A stretch of DNA of 7,751 nt from Deltaproteobacteria bacterium (GTDB lineage Bacteria; Desulfobacterota; GWC2-55-46; JADFVP01), in assembly GCA_024275855.1 (NCBI GenBank), contig JAJRYL010000406.1, forward strand, positions 1-7,751, given 5' to 3'. Numbering within the stretch: position 1 is the first letter of the stretch; the number at the start of each line of letters is the position of its first letter. Shown piece by piece: positions 1 through 6,973 of this stretch. The notes beneath the pieces are model-generated. The model did no database searches and was not told the DNA's origin. It worked only from the letters and a program-made list of their open reading frames with translations. Position numbers and translations under genes: made by a program.

Positions 1-322
1 CACGTGGGGATGAACCGGCTACCCATACGAAAGATAAGAAGTTCTTTTCATGTTCCCCACACACGTGGGGATGAACCGATGTCAACCACGGTTATATTCA
101 TTTCCCCGATATGTTCCCCACACACGTGGGGATGAACCGGCAACTAACTCGTACATCCAATACATAGTTAGATGTTCCCCACACACGTGGGGATGAACCG
201 GTGCATATATAGACGATCTCCGAAGGTAAACGATGTTCCCCACACACGTGGGGATGAACCGTGCCAATAGATGTTGATTTTGAGTGTATTATCATGTTCC
301 CCACACACGTGGGGATGAACCG
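1..322 (+). CRISPR. Type I-E-like CRISPR array, trailer-end part (5 spacers)
   Basis: Six repeat copies alternate with five unique 32-nt spacers, giving a strict 61-nt period. The repeat is 29 nt, begins ATGTTCCCC and ends GGGGATGAACCG; its arms CCCCAC and GTGGGG enclose the loop ACAC, so the transcript can form the usual type I-E hairpin. Repeats lie at 1-17 (cut by the window edge, last 17 nt), 50-78, 111-139, 172-200, 233-261 and 294-322. Spacers are 18-49, 79-110, 140-171, 201-232 and 262-293. All copies are identical, including the last. By analogy with type I-E systems, the 3' ATGAACCG is the crRNA 5' handle and transcription runs left to right, so leader and newest spacers are outside the window and 262-293 is the oldest spacer. 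No cas gene is visible. The type call rests on repeat and spacer geometry only. Confidence 0.97.
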
Positions 323-391
323 TTAAGCAGGTAAGTGAGACCCGGAGTTTTACACTGCTCTTGGAACTTTTGGTTGGTGACAGCAGCCGTA

Positions 392-421
392 TTGTCTGGT
401 AATCTATGTGCTGTGTATAAT
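392..421 (+). promoter_or_regulatory. Candidate sigma70-type promoter for the helicase gene
   Basis: A perfect TATAAT -10 box lies at 416-421. A partial -35 box, TTGTCT, lies at 392-397 (4 of 6 consensus positions) with an 18-nt spacer. Transcription would start near 428, leaving an untranslated leader of roughly 48 nt before the ATG at 476. The placement is just outside the CRISPR trailer end, so the helicase would not depend on read-through from the array. This is a sequence prediction only. Confidence 0.5.
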
Positions 422-475
422 CCCCGCTCCTTCCCGTTCAGGACGATCATTAATAACAGGACAGCCCGGTATTCC

Positions 476-2455
476 ATGCCTTTTTTAAAATCCTTAAACA
501 AGCTTCAGCTCAAGGCGGCAATTCATACGCAAGGCCCTCTTCTCGTACTCGCAGGCGCGGGTAGCGGTAAAACTCGCGTCTTGACCTCGCGCATAGCCAA
601 TCTCGTTGTAAATGAAGGGGTGCCTCCATCGGAAATACTCGCCGTAACCTTCACTAACAAGGCTGCCGCCGCGATAAAAGAGCGGCTCGACAGGCTCATC
701 GGCTCACGTGCCGAAGAGCTATGGACAGGTACATTTCACACCATCGGGCTGAACATCCTTCGGGAAGAGAACGCACTGGCCGGGCACAAAAAGGGGCTTA
801 CGATATATGATGAAGAGGAGCAGGCACTGCTTATAAGACTCGTTATGTCCGAGCTTGGAATAAGCGAGAAGAAGGCGCCATACAAGGCGGTTCAGTTCGA
901 GATAAACATGGCCAGGAATGAGAACCAAACCCCTTCGGAGTACGCGAGAAAATCTAACAGTATCCTCTCCGGTGAGGTTCATGCCGTATTCCGTGCTTAC
1001 GAAAAAAAGCTTGAGGAGGCTGGCGCCGTTGATTTTGGCAGCCTGATATGCGCGCCAATCCAACTTTTTTCTAATAATCCCGCAGCGCTTGAGAGGTACT
1101 CCGGCAGGTTCAGGCACATACTTGTAGATGAGTATCAGGACACCAACTCTTCTCAGTACCGATTAACGCGAATGCTCGCCTCAAAGCACAGAAACCTCTG
1201 TGTGGTAGGAGACCCGGACCAGTCGATATATGGCTGGAGAGGGGCGGATGTAAAGAACATACTCGGTTTTCAGGAAGATTACCCGGACGCTACGTTCATA
1301 AAGCTCGAAGAGAATTACCGCTCTATGAAAAAAATCTTAAGCGCAGCCAACTCCGTTATATCGAACAACGAGCAGCGGCTTGACAAAACCCTGTGGACAC
1401 GGAACCCGGACGGAAAGGCGCCTTTGTACGAGCAGTGCATGAACGAGGAGCGCGAGGCGGCATTTATAGTGAGTTGGATTAAAAAGTGCCTGGTAGAGGC
1501 ACCGGGACTGAAACTTAAAGACTTCGTAATACTATACAGAACCAATACACAGAGCAGGCCGATTGAAGAGATGTTTTTTGAAGAGAGCATTGCTTACGCT
1601 GTGGTGGGCGGGTTTAAGTTCTACGATAGAAGGGAGATAAAGGACGCGTTGGCGTACCTGAAGGCGCTGGTAAACCCCGACGACTCCTTAAACTTCCTGC
1701 GCATAGTAAATGTGCCGCCGCGCGGCATTGGCAGGGCCACGCTCAATAAGGTTCACTCGCTCAGCAAGAACAAGGGCCTGTCGCTCTACGAGGCGTTCAA
1801 AGAGGCCGCCTCGAACACTAACTTCGGTAACTCCGGCCTTAGGGATTTTATCGGAACATTCGAGAACTTGCGCCGCGAGGCTACAGAACGACGGCCTGCG
1901 GATATCGCAGAGAGGGTCTTCGACCTTACCGGTTACATGGACTTCTGGTCGAGCAAAAAGACAGAGGACGCAATGACAAGGGCCAAGAACCTTGACGGGC
2001 TTGTTGAATCGATAAAAAAGTACGAGACAAGATACCCGAAGGCCGGCATTGCCGACTACCTAAGCCTCGTCGCCCTGATGAGTGACGCAGACGACTACAA
2101 AGAGAATACAGACCAAGTAACACTTATGACTATACACGCGGCAAAGGGGCTTGAATTTCCGGTGGTTTTCATGGTGGGCATGGAGGAGGGGCTCTTTCCT
2201 CATGAACGCTCCATCGACGACGAAGAGGGTGTGGAAGAGGAACGCCGCCTCTGTTACGTAGGCATGACGCGTGCCAAGAGGCTACTGTTTATGAGCTCGG
2301 TGAAAGCACGAAGTACCGGCAAAGAAGTATGCAGGCGGGTCACTTCGCGCTTTATCGGCGAGATAGACCCGGCATTCCTATCCATAAGAACCCCCAAACC
2401 CCCGGCCCCTGCCAAGCAGAGCATTGAGGCTATAAGAAAGCTGCTCTTCACCTGA
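476..2455 (+). CDS. pcrA: UvrD/PcrA/Rep-family SF1A ATP-dependent DNA helicase
   Basis: A 659-residue 3'-5' DNA helicase that should unwind duplex DNA with ATP in repair and replication restart. The superfamily 1A motifs appear in order: Q-motif region near Q11, Walker A AGAGSGKT (26-33), Ia TFTNKAA (58-64), Ic GTFH (85-88), Walker B DEYQD (218-222), III GDPDQSIYGWRGA (245-257), IV ENYRS (279-283), V TIHAAKGLEF (552-561) and VI YVGMTRA (594-600). The segment GGFKFYDRREIKDALAYL (378-395) resembles PcrA more than Rep. The protein is shorter than UvrD and PcrA (about 720 residues) because the C-terminal tail stops some 60 residues after motif VI, so the RNA-polymerase-binding tail of PcrA seems absent. 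I chose the ATG at 476 because the protein then begins like Rep/PcrA, 25 residues before Walker A. An in-frame GTG at 335 would add 47 unrelated residues and lies upstream of the predicted promoter. The ribosome-binding site is weak (AGGA at 458-461). The family is certain; the exact ortholog is less so. Confidence 0.95.
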   Translation: MPFLKSLNKLQLKAAIHTQGPLLVLAGAGSGKTRVLTSRIANLVVNEGVPPSEILAVTFTNKAAAAIKERLDRLIGSRAEELWTGTFHTIGLNILREENALAGHKKGLTIYDEEEQALLIRLVMSELGISEKKAPYKAVQFEINMARNENQTPSEYARKSNSILSGEVHAVFRAYEKKLEEAGAVDFGSLICAPIQLFSNNPAALERYSGRFRHILVDEYQDTNSSQYRLTRMLASKHRNLCVVGDPDQSIYGWRGADVKNILGFQEDYPDATFIKLEENYRSMKKILSAANSVISNNEQRLDKTLWTRNPDGKAPLYEQCMNEEREAAFIVSWIKKCLVEAPGLKLKDFVILYRTNTQSRPIEEMFFEESIAYAVVGGFKFYDRREIKDALAYLKALVNPDDSLNFLRIVNVPPRGIGRATLNKVHSLSKNKGLSLYEAFKEAASNTNFGNSGLRDFIGTFENLRREATERRPADIAERVFDLTGYMDFWSSKKTEDAMTRAKNLDGLVESIKKYETRYPKAGIADYLSLVALMSDADDYKENTDQVTLMTIHAAKGLEFPVVFMVGMEEGLFPHERSIDDEEGVEEERRLCYVGMTRAKRLLFMSSVKARSTGKEVCRRVTSRFIGEIDPAFLSIRTPKPPAPAKQSIEAIRKLLFT

Positions 2456-2887
2456 ACCTAAGAGCCCGCTGAGCAGCATTAGAATACCTCTTGTTAAGAG
2501 ATAGAGAGACCTTCTATGATGAATTCTTATCATTAATATTTCAGGGCGTCCGCTAAACCGGGGCAAGACCAGGTTGTAGTAAATCCTGAGATCGGAAAAA
2601 AAGAGTGGTATCGGATGTCATTCATATTATACTGAAATTGTATTAAACTGTGTCGTACAGAGTAGAGAATGCTGGAATGGATAGAATTATCTGAATGCCT
2701 CTACTATACTGATTTTGAAGTAAAGAACGAGAAACCCATACATAAAGCGAGCATTACGATTTCGTTGTTCGCACCTACCGACAGTCCACTATTTTTTCTC
2801 GTGTAACTCAATAACTTACGTCACCCGATAAAACAACCTCTCTTCTCAGTCGGCCCGACTGTGCTAAGCCTGTCTGATCGCAGGTCT
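2456..2887. other. AT-rich intergenic region between convergent units
   Basis: This 432-nt stretch separates the end of the rightward helicase gene from the end of the leftward GAK-type operon. It is visibly richer in A+T than the flanking genes. I see no tRNA-like or other RNA fold, no protein with recognisable motifs, and no canonical stem plus T-run terminator for either unit. The only open frame of note is a 45-codon ATG frame at 2669-2806 (+) without a convincing ribosome-binding site. A perfect short inverted repeat lies at 2847-2861. Both transcription units should end here. Confidence 0.7.
2847..2861. repeat. Perfect 7-bp inverted repeat, possible weak terminator
   Basis: CAGTCGG and CCGACTG flank a single central base. 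As RNA this could fold into a 6-bp hairpin with a 3-nt loop. It lies 26 nt beyond the stop codon of the HprK-like gene in that gene's reading direction, where a terminator would be expected. However, the following bases on that strand are purine-rich and the first T-rich run comes only about 12 nt later, so it is not a canonical intrinsic terminator. A protein-binding palindrome is an alternative. Confidence 0.25.
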
Positions 2888-3976
2888 TTATTCTTCCATT
2901 TCAGGCATCTGTCCATTTAACATAGCCATGCATATTTCCGTTGCTTTATTAAAATCGACATTGCCGGTTATCTCAACTACCCTGCACTTGCCAAGGAGTC
3001 GCGCATAAGAGGGCACCGAAGTATCTCTTTGTTCTGTTCCGGTAAGAAAAAAGAGCCCTTCGGACTTCATAAAGGCGGGCAGAAGGTCTGCGCGTTTCTC
3101 AGGGTCTATCTCTTTAGCGTCTGTCTTTTCTCCGTTACGCTTCCAGTTAAGTATAACGAGGCTGTCCATGCTGGACTCGATTTTAAAAAGGCCGCGCCCG
3201 AAGCATTCGTCAATTATAACGTCGTACTTCTGTTCCAATGTCCATAGGTCGTTCGGCTCAAGGGCCTTAAAGCCCTCCCTCTGCTTTGCGGTAATTACAG
3301 AGTTCAGGTTCGGGTTGTTAAGCACCGTGCCCGGGTTGACCCGTGGAAGCTTTGCCACACCGAACATGCTCAGTCCGCCGGATGAATTCTCTTTAACAAT
3401 CAGCCGGTCGTTGCTTATGAACGTTACTCCCCGGCTCATCAGGTGCAGCGCAAGGGTTGATTTGCCGGCTCCTGAAAAACCGGCAAGCGCGAGACCACGG
3501 CCCTCAAACTCAACGCCTGCGGCATGTCCGAGCAGCCCTCCCTCGTTAAGTTTAAGGGCGATGAACCGGTTGTTGATAAAGTTTATAACCTGATTGGGGT
3601 TTTTAAGGCAAGGCCCGATAGCAACATGTTTGTCGTCGTCTCGGCTGAAGATAAAGTGCATTCCCGTGAGGCGTTTCCGTACTATACGCCCGCCCTCTAT
3701 ATCGGCGTACTCTTCTTTTACACGCTTCTTTCCGGGGTCGGGCTCCTTTTTGATGAACTCCACCGGAAGAGAAGGCACGGGAGCATCGTGTGCCGTAATC
3801 GTCAACAGATGCGGAGATTCGTTTACGACAAAGTCCGAGAAGTATAACTTAAGCTCCTCGCAAAGAGCGGTGCTGTTTGTCTTTACCCTGAAGATATGCT
3901 CTGAAAAATTCAGGTAGAGTGTGTAACATGCGGGCCATTGCCTGCGTATTTCAGTTACAAGCGCTTCAATCTTCAT
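2888..3976 (-). CDS. HprK-related kinase (GAK-type, HprK-related kinase B)
   Basis: A 362-residue protein with a P-loop kinase domain of the HPr kinase/phosphorylase fold. The Walker A loop is GFSGAGKST (166-174). It is preceded by LLGHAAGVEFEGRG (148-161), matching the strand and conserved-histidine region before the P-loop in HprK. It is followed by FISNDRLIV (187-195), the counterpart of the HprK LVADDR segment, and by GVAKLPRVNPGTV (206-218). The N-terminal 145 residues do not resemble the HprK N-terminal domain and I cannot assign them. There is no membrane segment or signal peptide. The substrate is unknown, and HPr itself is not indicated because no PTS gene is nearby. It is the last gene of the leftward cluster, 156 nt after the ATP-grasp gene. 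The ATG at 3976 has an AAGGG ribosome-binding site 10 nt upstream. The place next to ATP-grasp and amphi-Trp genes supports the GAK-system assignment; the family is a recognition from memory, not a profile search. Confidence 0.88.
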   Translation of the reverse strand: MKIEALVTEIRRQWPACYTLYLNFSEHIFRVKTNSTALCEELKLYFSDFVVNESPHLLTITAHDAPVPSLPVEFIKKEPDPGKKRVKEEYADIEGGRIVRKRLTGMHFIFSRDDDKHVAIGPCLKNPNQVINFINNRFIALKLNEGGLLGHAAGVEFEGRGLALAGFSGAGKSTLALHLMSRGVTFISNDRLIVKENSSGGLSMFGVAKLPRVNPGTVLNNPNLNSVITAKQREGFKALEPNDLWTLEQKYDVIIDECFGRGLFKIESSMDSLVILNWKRNGEKTDAKEIDPEKRADLLPAFMKSEGLFFLTGTEQRDTSVPSYARLLGKCRVVEITGNVDFNKATEICMAMLNGQMPEMEE

Positions 3977-3982
3977 GCAATC

Positions 3983-4210
3983 TCAACCCTTCAGATTTTT
4001 TAGAACATTTATATTTACCTTGTTGCGCGTAGGTCTCTTGTTTCGTGAATTTTTTTCAATCTTTCAGATTTTTTAGAATATTTTATATCTACCTATTTGC
4101 CGCGTTTATGCCGCTTGTTCCGTAAATTCTTTTCAATCTTTCAGGTTGTTTATAACGTATTTTACATACAATTTCGCCGCGTCTATGCCGCTTGTCTCGT
4201 AAATTCCTTT
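3983..4210 (-). repeat. Three tandem copies of the ATP-grasp gene 3' end, two decayed
   Basis: Read on the - strand, copy C (4133-4210) is the live last 26 codons of the ATP-grasp gene, stop included. Copy B (4056-4133) follows with the same 78-nt length, sharing one base, and matches C at 61 of 78 positions without gaps. In the C frame it reads KRIYGTSGINAANR and then meets stop codons. Copy A (3983-4056) is 74 nt. It shares a 15-nt run TCTAAAAAATCTGAA with B, carries small deletions and frameshifts, yet still ends NLKG-stop in one frame. The repeats fill nearly the whole gap before the HprK-like gene. They are non-coding relics of serial partial duplication of the gene end, not a separate gene. 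Confidence 0.9.
3987..3991 (-). promoter_or_regulatory. Ribosome-binding site of the HprK-like gene
   Basis: AAGGG on the - strand lies 10 nt before the ATG at 3976. It falls inside the end of decayed repeat copy A, where the live copy has AAAGA. It supports the chosen start. Confidence 0.55.
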
Positions 4211-5005
4211 AAAACCCCCGAATGCCGATACCTCGAAGATCATGGGGCCGTCCGGTGTCTCTACAACGTCTATGCAGGTAAAATCGAGGTCGAACAGCGA
4301 TTGCGCCTTCTCCGCTAAATCGATTATCTCTTTGCCCGGTTCGTATAACTCGTACGACCCCCCGAAAGCCGTAGAGGATGTCCAGTTGGAACCGTTTACT
4401 TTGCGCCCGTAGGTGGTAAGATATTTGCCGCCAAGAAAGACCACGCCGAGGTCGCGCCCCGGAAGGTCGAGCGCCTTTTGAATGTACATAACCTTGTTCT
4501 CTTGCTTGAAGAGCTTGATAGTCTCGTGCGCGTTCGCCGAGTCGTCGAGCTTGATCATGCCGCGCGCCTTGGTGGAGTAGAGCGGCTTTAAAATTGCGGT
4601 GCCGTATGAGGCCAGCGCTGCCATAGCGTAGCCCACGTTCTCGGTGATTGTTGTGGGCGGCATAGGGATGCCGCCGGACCGGAGCGTAACCGTGCAGGCG
4701 AGCCTGTCTATCACGCGCATGATACTTAACGGCTTAGAGTATATCTTAAGGCCGCACTCGTTGAGCAGCCTCAGAACCTCAAGCCTGTCGAGCATATCTT
4801 TAGAGTAAGTGCCGCCGATTTTCTTAACTATAATAGCGTCGAGCCCGTTGAGTTCCTGGTCTTCGTACATAACCCGGCATGACGGAAGGTCGAGCCTTAC
4901 GCCGCTCATCTCGATTATCAGTCTGAACCCTGTAAGCTCTTCGAGAACATCGGCGAGCTTCTCGGTAGACCAGCCCCCCTTAATGCCAACTACTCCGATT
5001 CTCAT
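4133..5005 (-). CDS. RimK-like ATP-grasp enzyme (GAK system)
   Basis: A 290-residue cytosolic ATP-grasp protein. This fold joins a carboxylate to an amine or thiol through an acyl-phosphate made from ATP; substrates here are unknown. Residues 1-90 form a pre-ATP-grasp Rossmann-like domain (MRIGVVG at the start). ILKPLYSTKARG (138-149) holds the ATP-binding lysine K140 and flexible loop, MYIQKALDLPGRD (173-185) is the hinge and following region, and DFTCIDVVETPDGPMIFEVS (241-260) carries metal ligands D246 and E258. The end, GGFKGIYETSGIDAAKLYV, closely follows the RimK C-terminus (GIE.TTGIDIA). Where RimK has EVN, this protein has EVS, so the usual metal-binding Asn is replaced by Ser260. I chose the ATG at 5005: it has an AGGAG site 10 nt upstream and starts the Rossmann strand. 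The longer frame from 5146 would overlap the upstream gene by 116 nt and adds an unrelated sequence. It follows the PhoU-kinase gene by 25 nt. Confidence 0.9.
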   Translation of the reverse strand: MRIGVVGIKGGWSTEKLADVLEELTGFRLIIEMSGVRLDLPSCRVMYEDQELNGLDAIIVKKIGGTYSKDMLDRLEVLRLLNECGLKIYSKPLSIMRVIDRLACTVTLRSGGIPMPPTTITENVGYAMAALASYGTAILKPLYSTKARGMIKLDDSANAHETIKLFKQENKVMYIQKALDLPGRDLGVVFLGGKYLTTYGRKVNGSNWTSSTAFGGSYELYEPGKEIIDLAEKAQSLFDLDFTCIDVVETPDGPMIFEVSAFGGFKGIYETSGIDAAKLYVKYVINNLKD

Positions 5006-5015
5006 ACGGTAAGTA

Positions 5016-5020
5016 CTCCT
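5016..5020 (-). promoter_or_regulatory. Ribosome-binding site of the ATP-grasp gene
   Basis: AGGAG on the - strand lies 10 nt before the ATG at 5005, inside the 25-nt gap after the upstream stop codon. It decides the start against the longer frame that begins at 5146. Confidence 0.75.
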
Positions 5021-5030
5021 ATTCCGGTAA

Positions 5031-6689
5031 TTAATAGTACAGAACCTGCTTCGGAAGTTTAAACTCTTCCCATGAACCGCCAGAGCGTTTATGCCTGATG
5101 AGTTTCTCCATGATATAGTGCGAGCGCATAAACATCTCGTTGGCAAACTTCAGGTTCAGCTCGAACCTTGTCGAGGTATAGAACGATCTGCTGAGGGCAA
5201 GGGCGAGCCTTACGTTGAACAGGCCGTCGTTATTCTTCCGCGCGTAGGTTTCGCTGAAGTCGTAAAATCTTTTAATGACGCTGTTGAGGTTTTTTCTGAG
5301 CTCTTTTTGAAATATGGGAATGCGAAAGTTCGAGACAAGAAAGACCGAGACGTCTTGTATGTAATCGGCCTGTCTCGAACGGTAGACGTCGATAAAACGA
5401 ACCCTGCCGGAATCGAAGTCGTAAAGAAGGTTGCTCACATTAAAGTCGCCGTGTATGCGTACCGTGAACGGAAGGTCGAGAGACGCCTCTATCTTAGTGC
5501 ACTCTTCGATAAGGCTCTTGGAGGCCCTTGTCTCGACCGACCCCAACATCTGCTCGTACTTCATAAATTTTTTATGAACCGCCAGCACCTCGTCCATCCT
5601 CTTTACAAGTTGCGCCATGTAGTCGAGTTTATGCGAGGTGTTGTCGTATTGGCGGGTCCCGGACCAGATTTGGCCAAGCAGTTTCGTGACCGAGTCGAGA
5701 ACAGCGTTGATTACCTCGACGCCTGAGTTCAGGACTATAGCGTCCAACGCCTGCCCCGGCAGGTACTCCATCAGCATAGAGGCGGTTTCGCCTTCCTTGT
5801 GAAAGCTTATCACCTTGGGCACAATACCCGGATATAGTTCGTCCCACTCAGCGATGTTGTCGCGCTCGCGCCTTATTTTGCTGTGCTCCCCCTCTTTGAA
5901 GATGACCCCCATAGGGCCGTCGCCTATTTTGGACTCGTTGGCCTGTACCTTGCTTATACGGCACCCGGAGTGAGTACCCCATATACCGGTAAGGTCTATG
6001 CCTTCAAGGTCGCCTTCGTAGTCGCTGTGCGCGAGATTGTTTTTGAGCAAGAGAAACTGCTCTATCTTTATCTTCTCTCCGGTGGTCGCGAAGATTATGG
6101 CCTCTCCTACGTTTAGAAGGGTATCGCCCATACGTTCGAGGTAGCGTAAAATAAAGAGCGAGGTTACAAGGTCTTCGGTATCGTTGCCGGTCTTGAGGCT
6201 GACCATGATATCGTCGAAGTTCTTTTTGTAGATAACGTCTATATCAAGCTCTATCTTGCAGACCTCAAGCGCCATCGAAAGGTCTTTCTTCTGAAGCGTT
6301 TCGTAAACCTCGCCAAGACCCCATAGCAGTTTGGACAGTATCTCCCTGTAGTCGAATCTATCGATAAACCGGTGGTTTTTAAGGTGTTCGGTCTGGCGCA
6401 GTATATTGATGCAGTCGTCGCCCATACGTTCGAGGTTGACCCCGATGGTCTGTATGGAACGGATTTCGTTGATCTCGTGCCTTGAGCAGTCGGTGGAGTT
6501 GTTGATGCGTAGATAGCACTGGCTCTCTATCAGGTTCTTAAGGTTGTCAAGGTAACTGTCCCGGTTGAGTATATCGAAAAAACCGTCTGTGCCGGAAGAT
6601 TGCATGAATTCGAGCGTGGCGCGCAACTGCTTGGTCGTCTCGATTATAATGAAGCTCAGGTTTTCCTTGATGCCGTCAATTATAGTCAT
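5031..6689 (-). CDS. PhoU domain fused to aminoglycoside-phosphotransferase-like kinase
   Basis: A 552-residue two-part protein. Residues 1 to about 215 are helical and carry the paired PhoU signature, LERMGDDCINI (86-96) and LERMGDTLLNVGEA (184-197), the acidic metal-binding helices of the phosphate-signalling protein PhoU. Residues from about 240 to 530 form a protein-kinase-like APH domain. GVIFK (261-265) supplies the likely ATP-binding lysine K265, MEYLPG (307-312) is the hinge, HGDFNVSNLLYD (413-424) is the Brenner catalytic loop with D415 and N420, and FIDVYRS (432-438) holds the metal-binding D434. The kinase half therefore looks catalytically intact and should phosphorylate a hydroxyl group of an unknown small molecule or protein. 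No pst transport genes are nearby, so a role in ordinary phosphate uptake control is not indicated. The ATG at 6689 follows the amphi-Trp stop by 6 nt and has no strong ribosome-binding site, which suggests translational coupling. The domain calls are firm, the substrate is unknown. Confidence 0.92.
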   Translation of the reverse strand: MTIIDGIKENLSFIIIETTKQLRATLEFMQSSGTDGFFDILNRDSYLDNLKNLIESQCYLRINNSTDCSRHEINEIRSIQTIGVNLERMGDDCINILRQTEHLKNHRFIDRFDYREILSKLLWGLGEVYETLQKKDLSMALEVCKIELDIDVIYKKNFDDIMVSLKTGNDTEDLVTSLFILRYLERMGDTLLNVGEAIIFATTGEKIKIEQFLLLKNNLAHSDYEGDLEGIDLTGIWGTHSGCRISKVQANESKIGDGPMGVIFKEGEHSKIRRERDNIAEWDELYPGIVPKVISFHKEGETASMLMEYLPGQALDAIVLNSGVEVINAVLDSVTKLLGQIWSGTRQYDNTSHKLDYMAQLVKRMDEVLAVHKKFMKYEQMLGSVETRASKSLIEECTKIEASLDLPFTVRIHGDFNVSNLLYDFDSGRVRFIDVYRSRQADYIQDVSVFLVSNFRIPIFQKELRKNLNSVIKRFYDFSETYARKNNDGLFNVRLALALSRSFYTSTRFELNLKFANEMFMRSHYIMEKLIRHKRSGGSWEEFKLPKQVLYY

Positions 6690-6695
6690 AATAGA

Positions 6696-6968
6696 TCAGG
6701 TGCTGACCTTGATTAAATCGTTTGTGCGGACGTTAACCTTGCTGGTCTCTTTCCAGGAGATCTTCAGCTCAAGTTTGCTGGTTTCGCCCTTTTTCTTCGC
6801 CTTTACGGAAAACTTGAGCAGGTTGGACGGGTTCATTGTAATCGCCGAGCCGTTTGAGCTGAGAACTATACGCCCCTTTTCGAAACCTTCTATAATCCCG
6901 TTTATAAGCTCTTTAATGGTTTGCGGGTCTTGCAGCGATTCGTACTCGAAACTTTCTTCTTTTGACAT
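6696..6968 (-). CDS. Amphi-Trp domain protein (GAK system)
   Basis: A 90-residue protein without signal peptide or membrane segment. The C-terminal half has the alternating hydrophobic/charged strand KLELKISWKE (65-74) with the near-invariant Trp72 that gives the amphi-Trp domain its name. It is preceded by SNLLKFSVKAKKKGETS, a second basic strand and turn. The N-terminal half (FEYESLQDPQTIKELINGIIEGFEKGRI, positions 7-34) is a predicted helical segment. The domain has no known catalytic residues; within GAK clusters it may serve as a substrate, carrier or adaptor for the enzymes, which is inference. It lies 32 nt after the PHP gene and 6 nt before the PhoU-kinase gene. The start at 6968 is supported by a strong AAGGAG. 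Length is typical for a single-domain member. Confidence 0.85.
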   Translation of the reverse strand: MSKEESFEYESLQDPQTIKELINGIIEGFEKGRIVLSSNGSAITMNPSNLLKFSVKAKKKGETSKLELKISWKETSKVNVRTNDLIKVST

Positions 6969-6973
6969 AGTCT

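Noticed and set aside
82..304. Open frames on the - strand with repeated HPHVCGEH or SSPRVWGT motifs
   Set aside because: They are translations of the CRISPR repeat every 61 nt, not a repeat protein.
335..475. In-frame GTG upstream extension of the helicase (47 extra residues)
   Set aside because: The extra residues have no helicase similarity, the predicted promoter lies inside this stretch, and the ATG at 476 gives a normal Rep/PcrA N-terminus.
476..2455. The helicase as a CRISPR effector such as Cas3 or DinG, or part of a new defence system
   Set aside because: It has no HD nuclease or iron-sulfur segment and all motifs are those of housekeeping SF1A helicases; adjacency to the array alone is not evidence.
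2610..2660. TATAAT-like sequence on the - strand in the intergenic region
   Set aside because: It has no good -35 partner and would transcribe into the back of the helicase gene; AT-rich DNA gives such boxes by chance.
2669..2806. 45-codon ATG frame in the intergenic region
   Set aside because: No good ribosome-binding site, no recognisable motif, and a length expected by chance in AT-rich DNA; only conservation in relatives could rescue it.
3168..3917. Several 100-140-codon open frames on the + strand
   Set aside because: They overlap each other and lie opposite the P-loop kinase gene; their compositions look like frame shadows.
5006..5146. Longer start for the ATP-grasp gene
   Set aside because: It would overlap the end of the PhoU-kinase gene in another frame; the AGGAG site and the Rossmann-like start favour the ATG at 5005.
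5091..5726. 211-codon open frame on the + strand
   Set aside because: It is antisense to the well-supported PhoU-kinase gene, with no motifs; the - strand frame carries the HGDFNVSN catalytic loop here.
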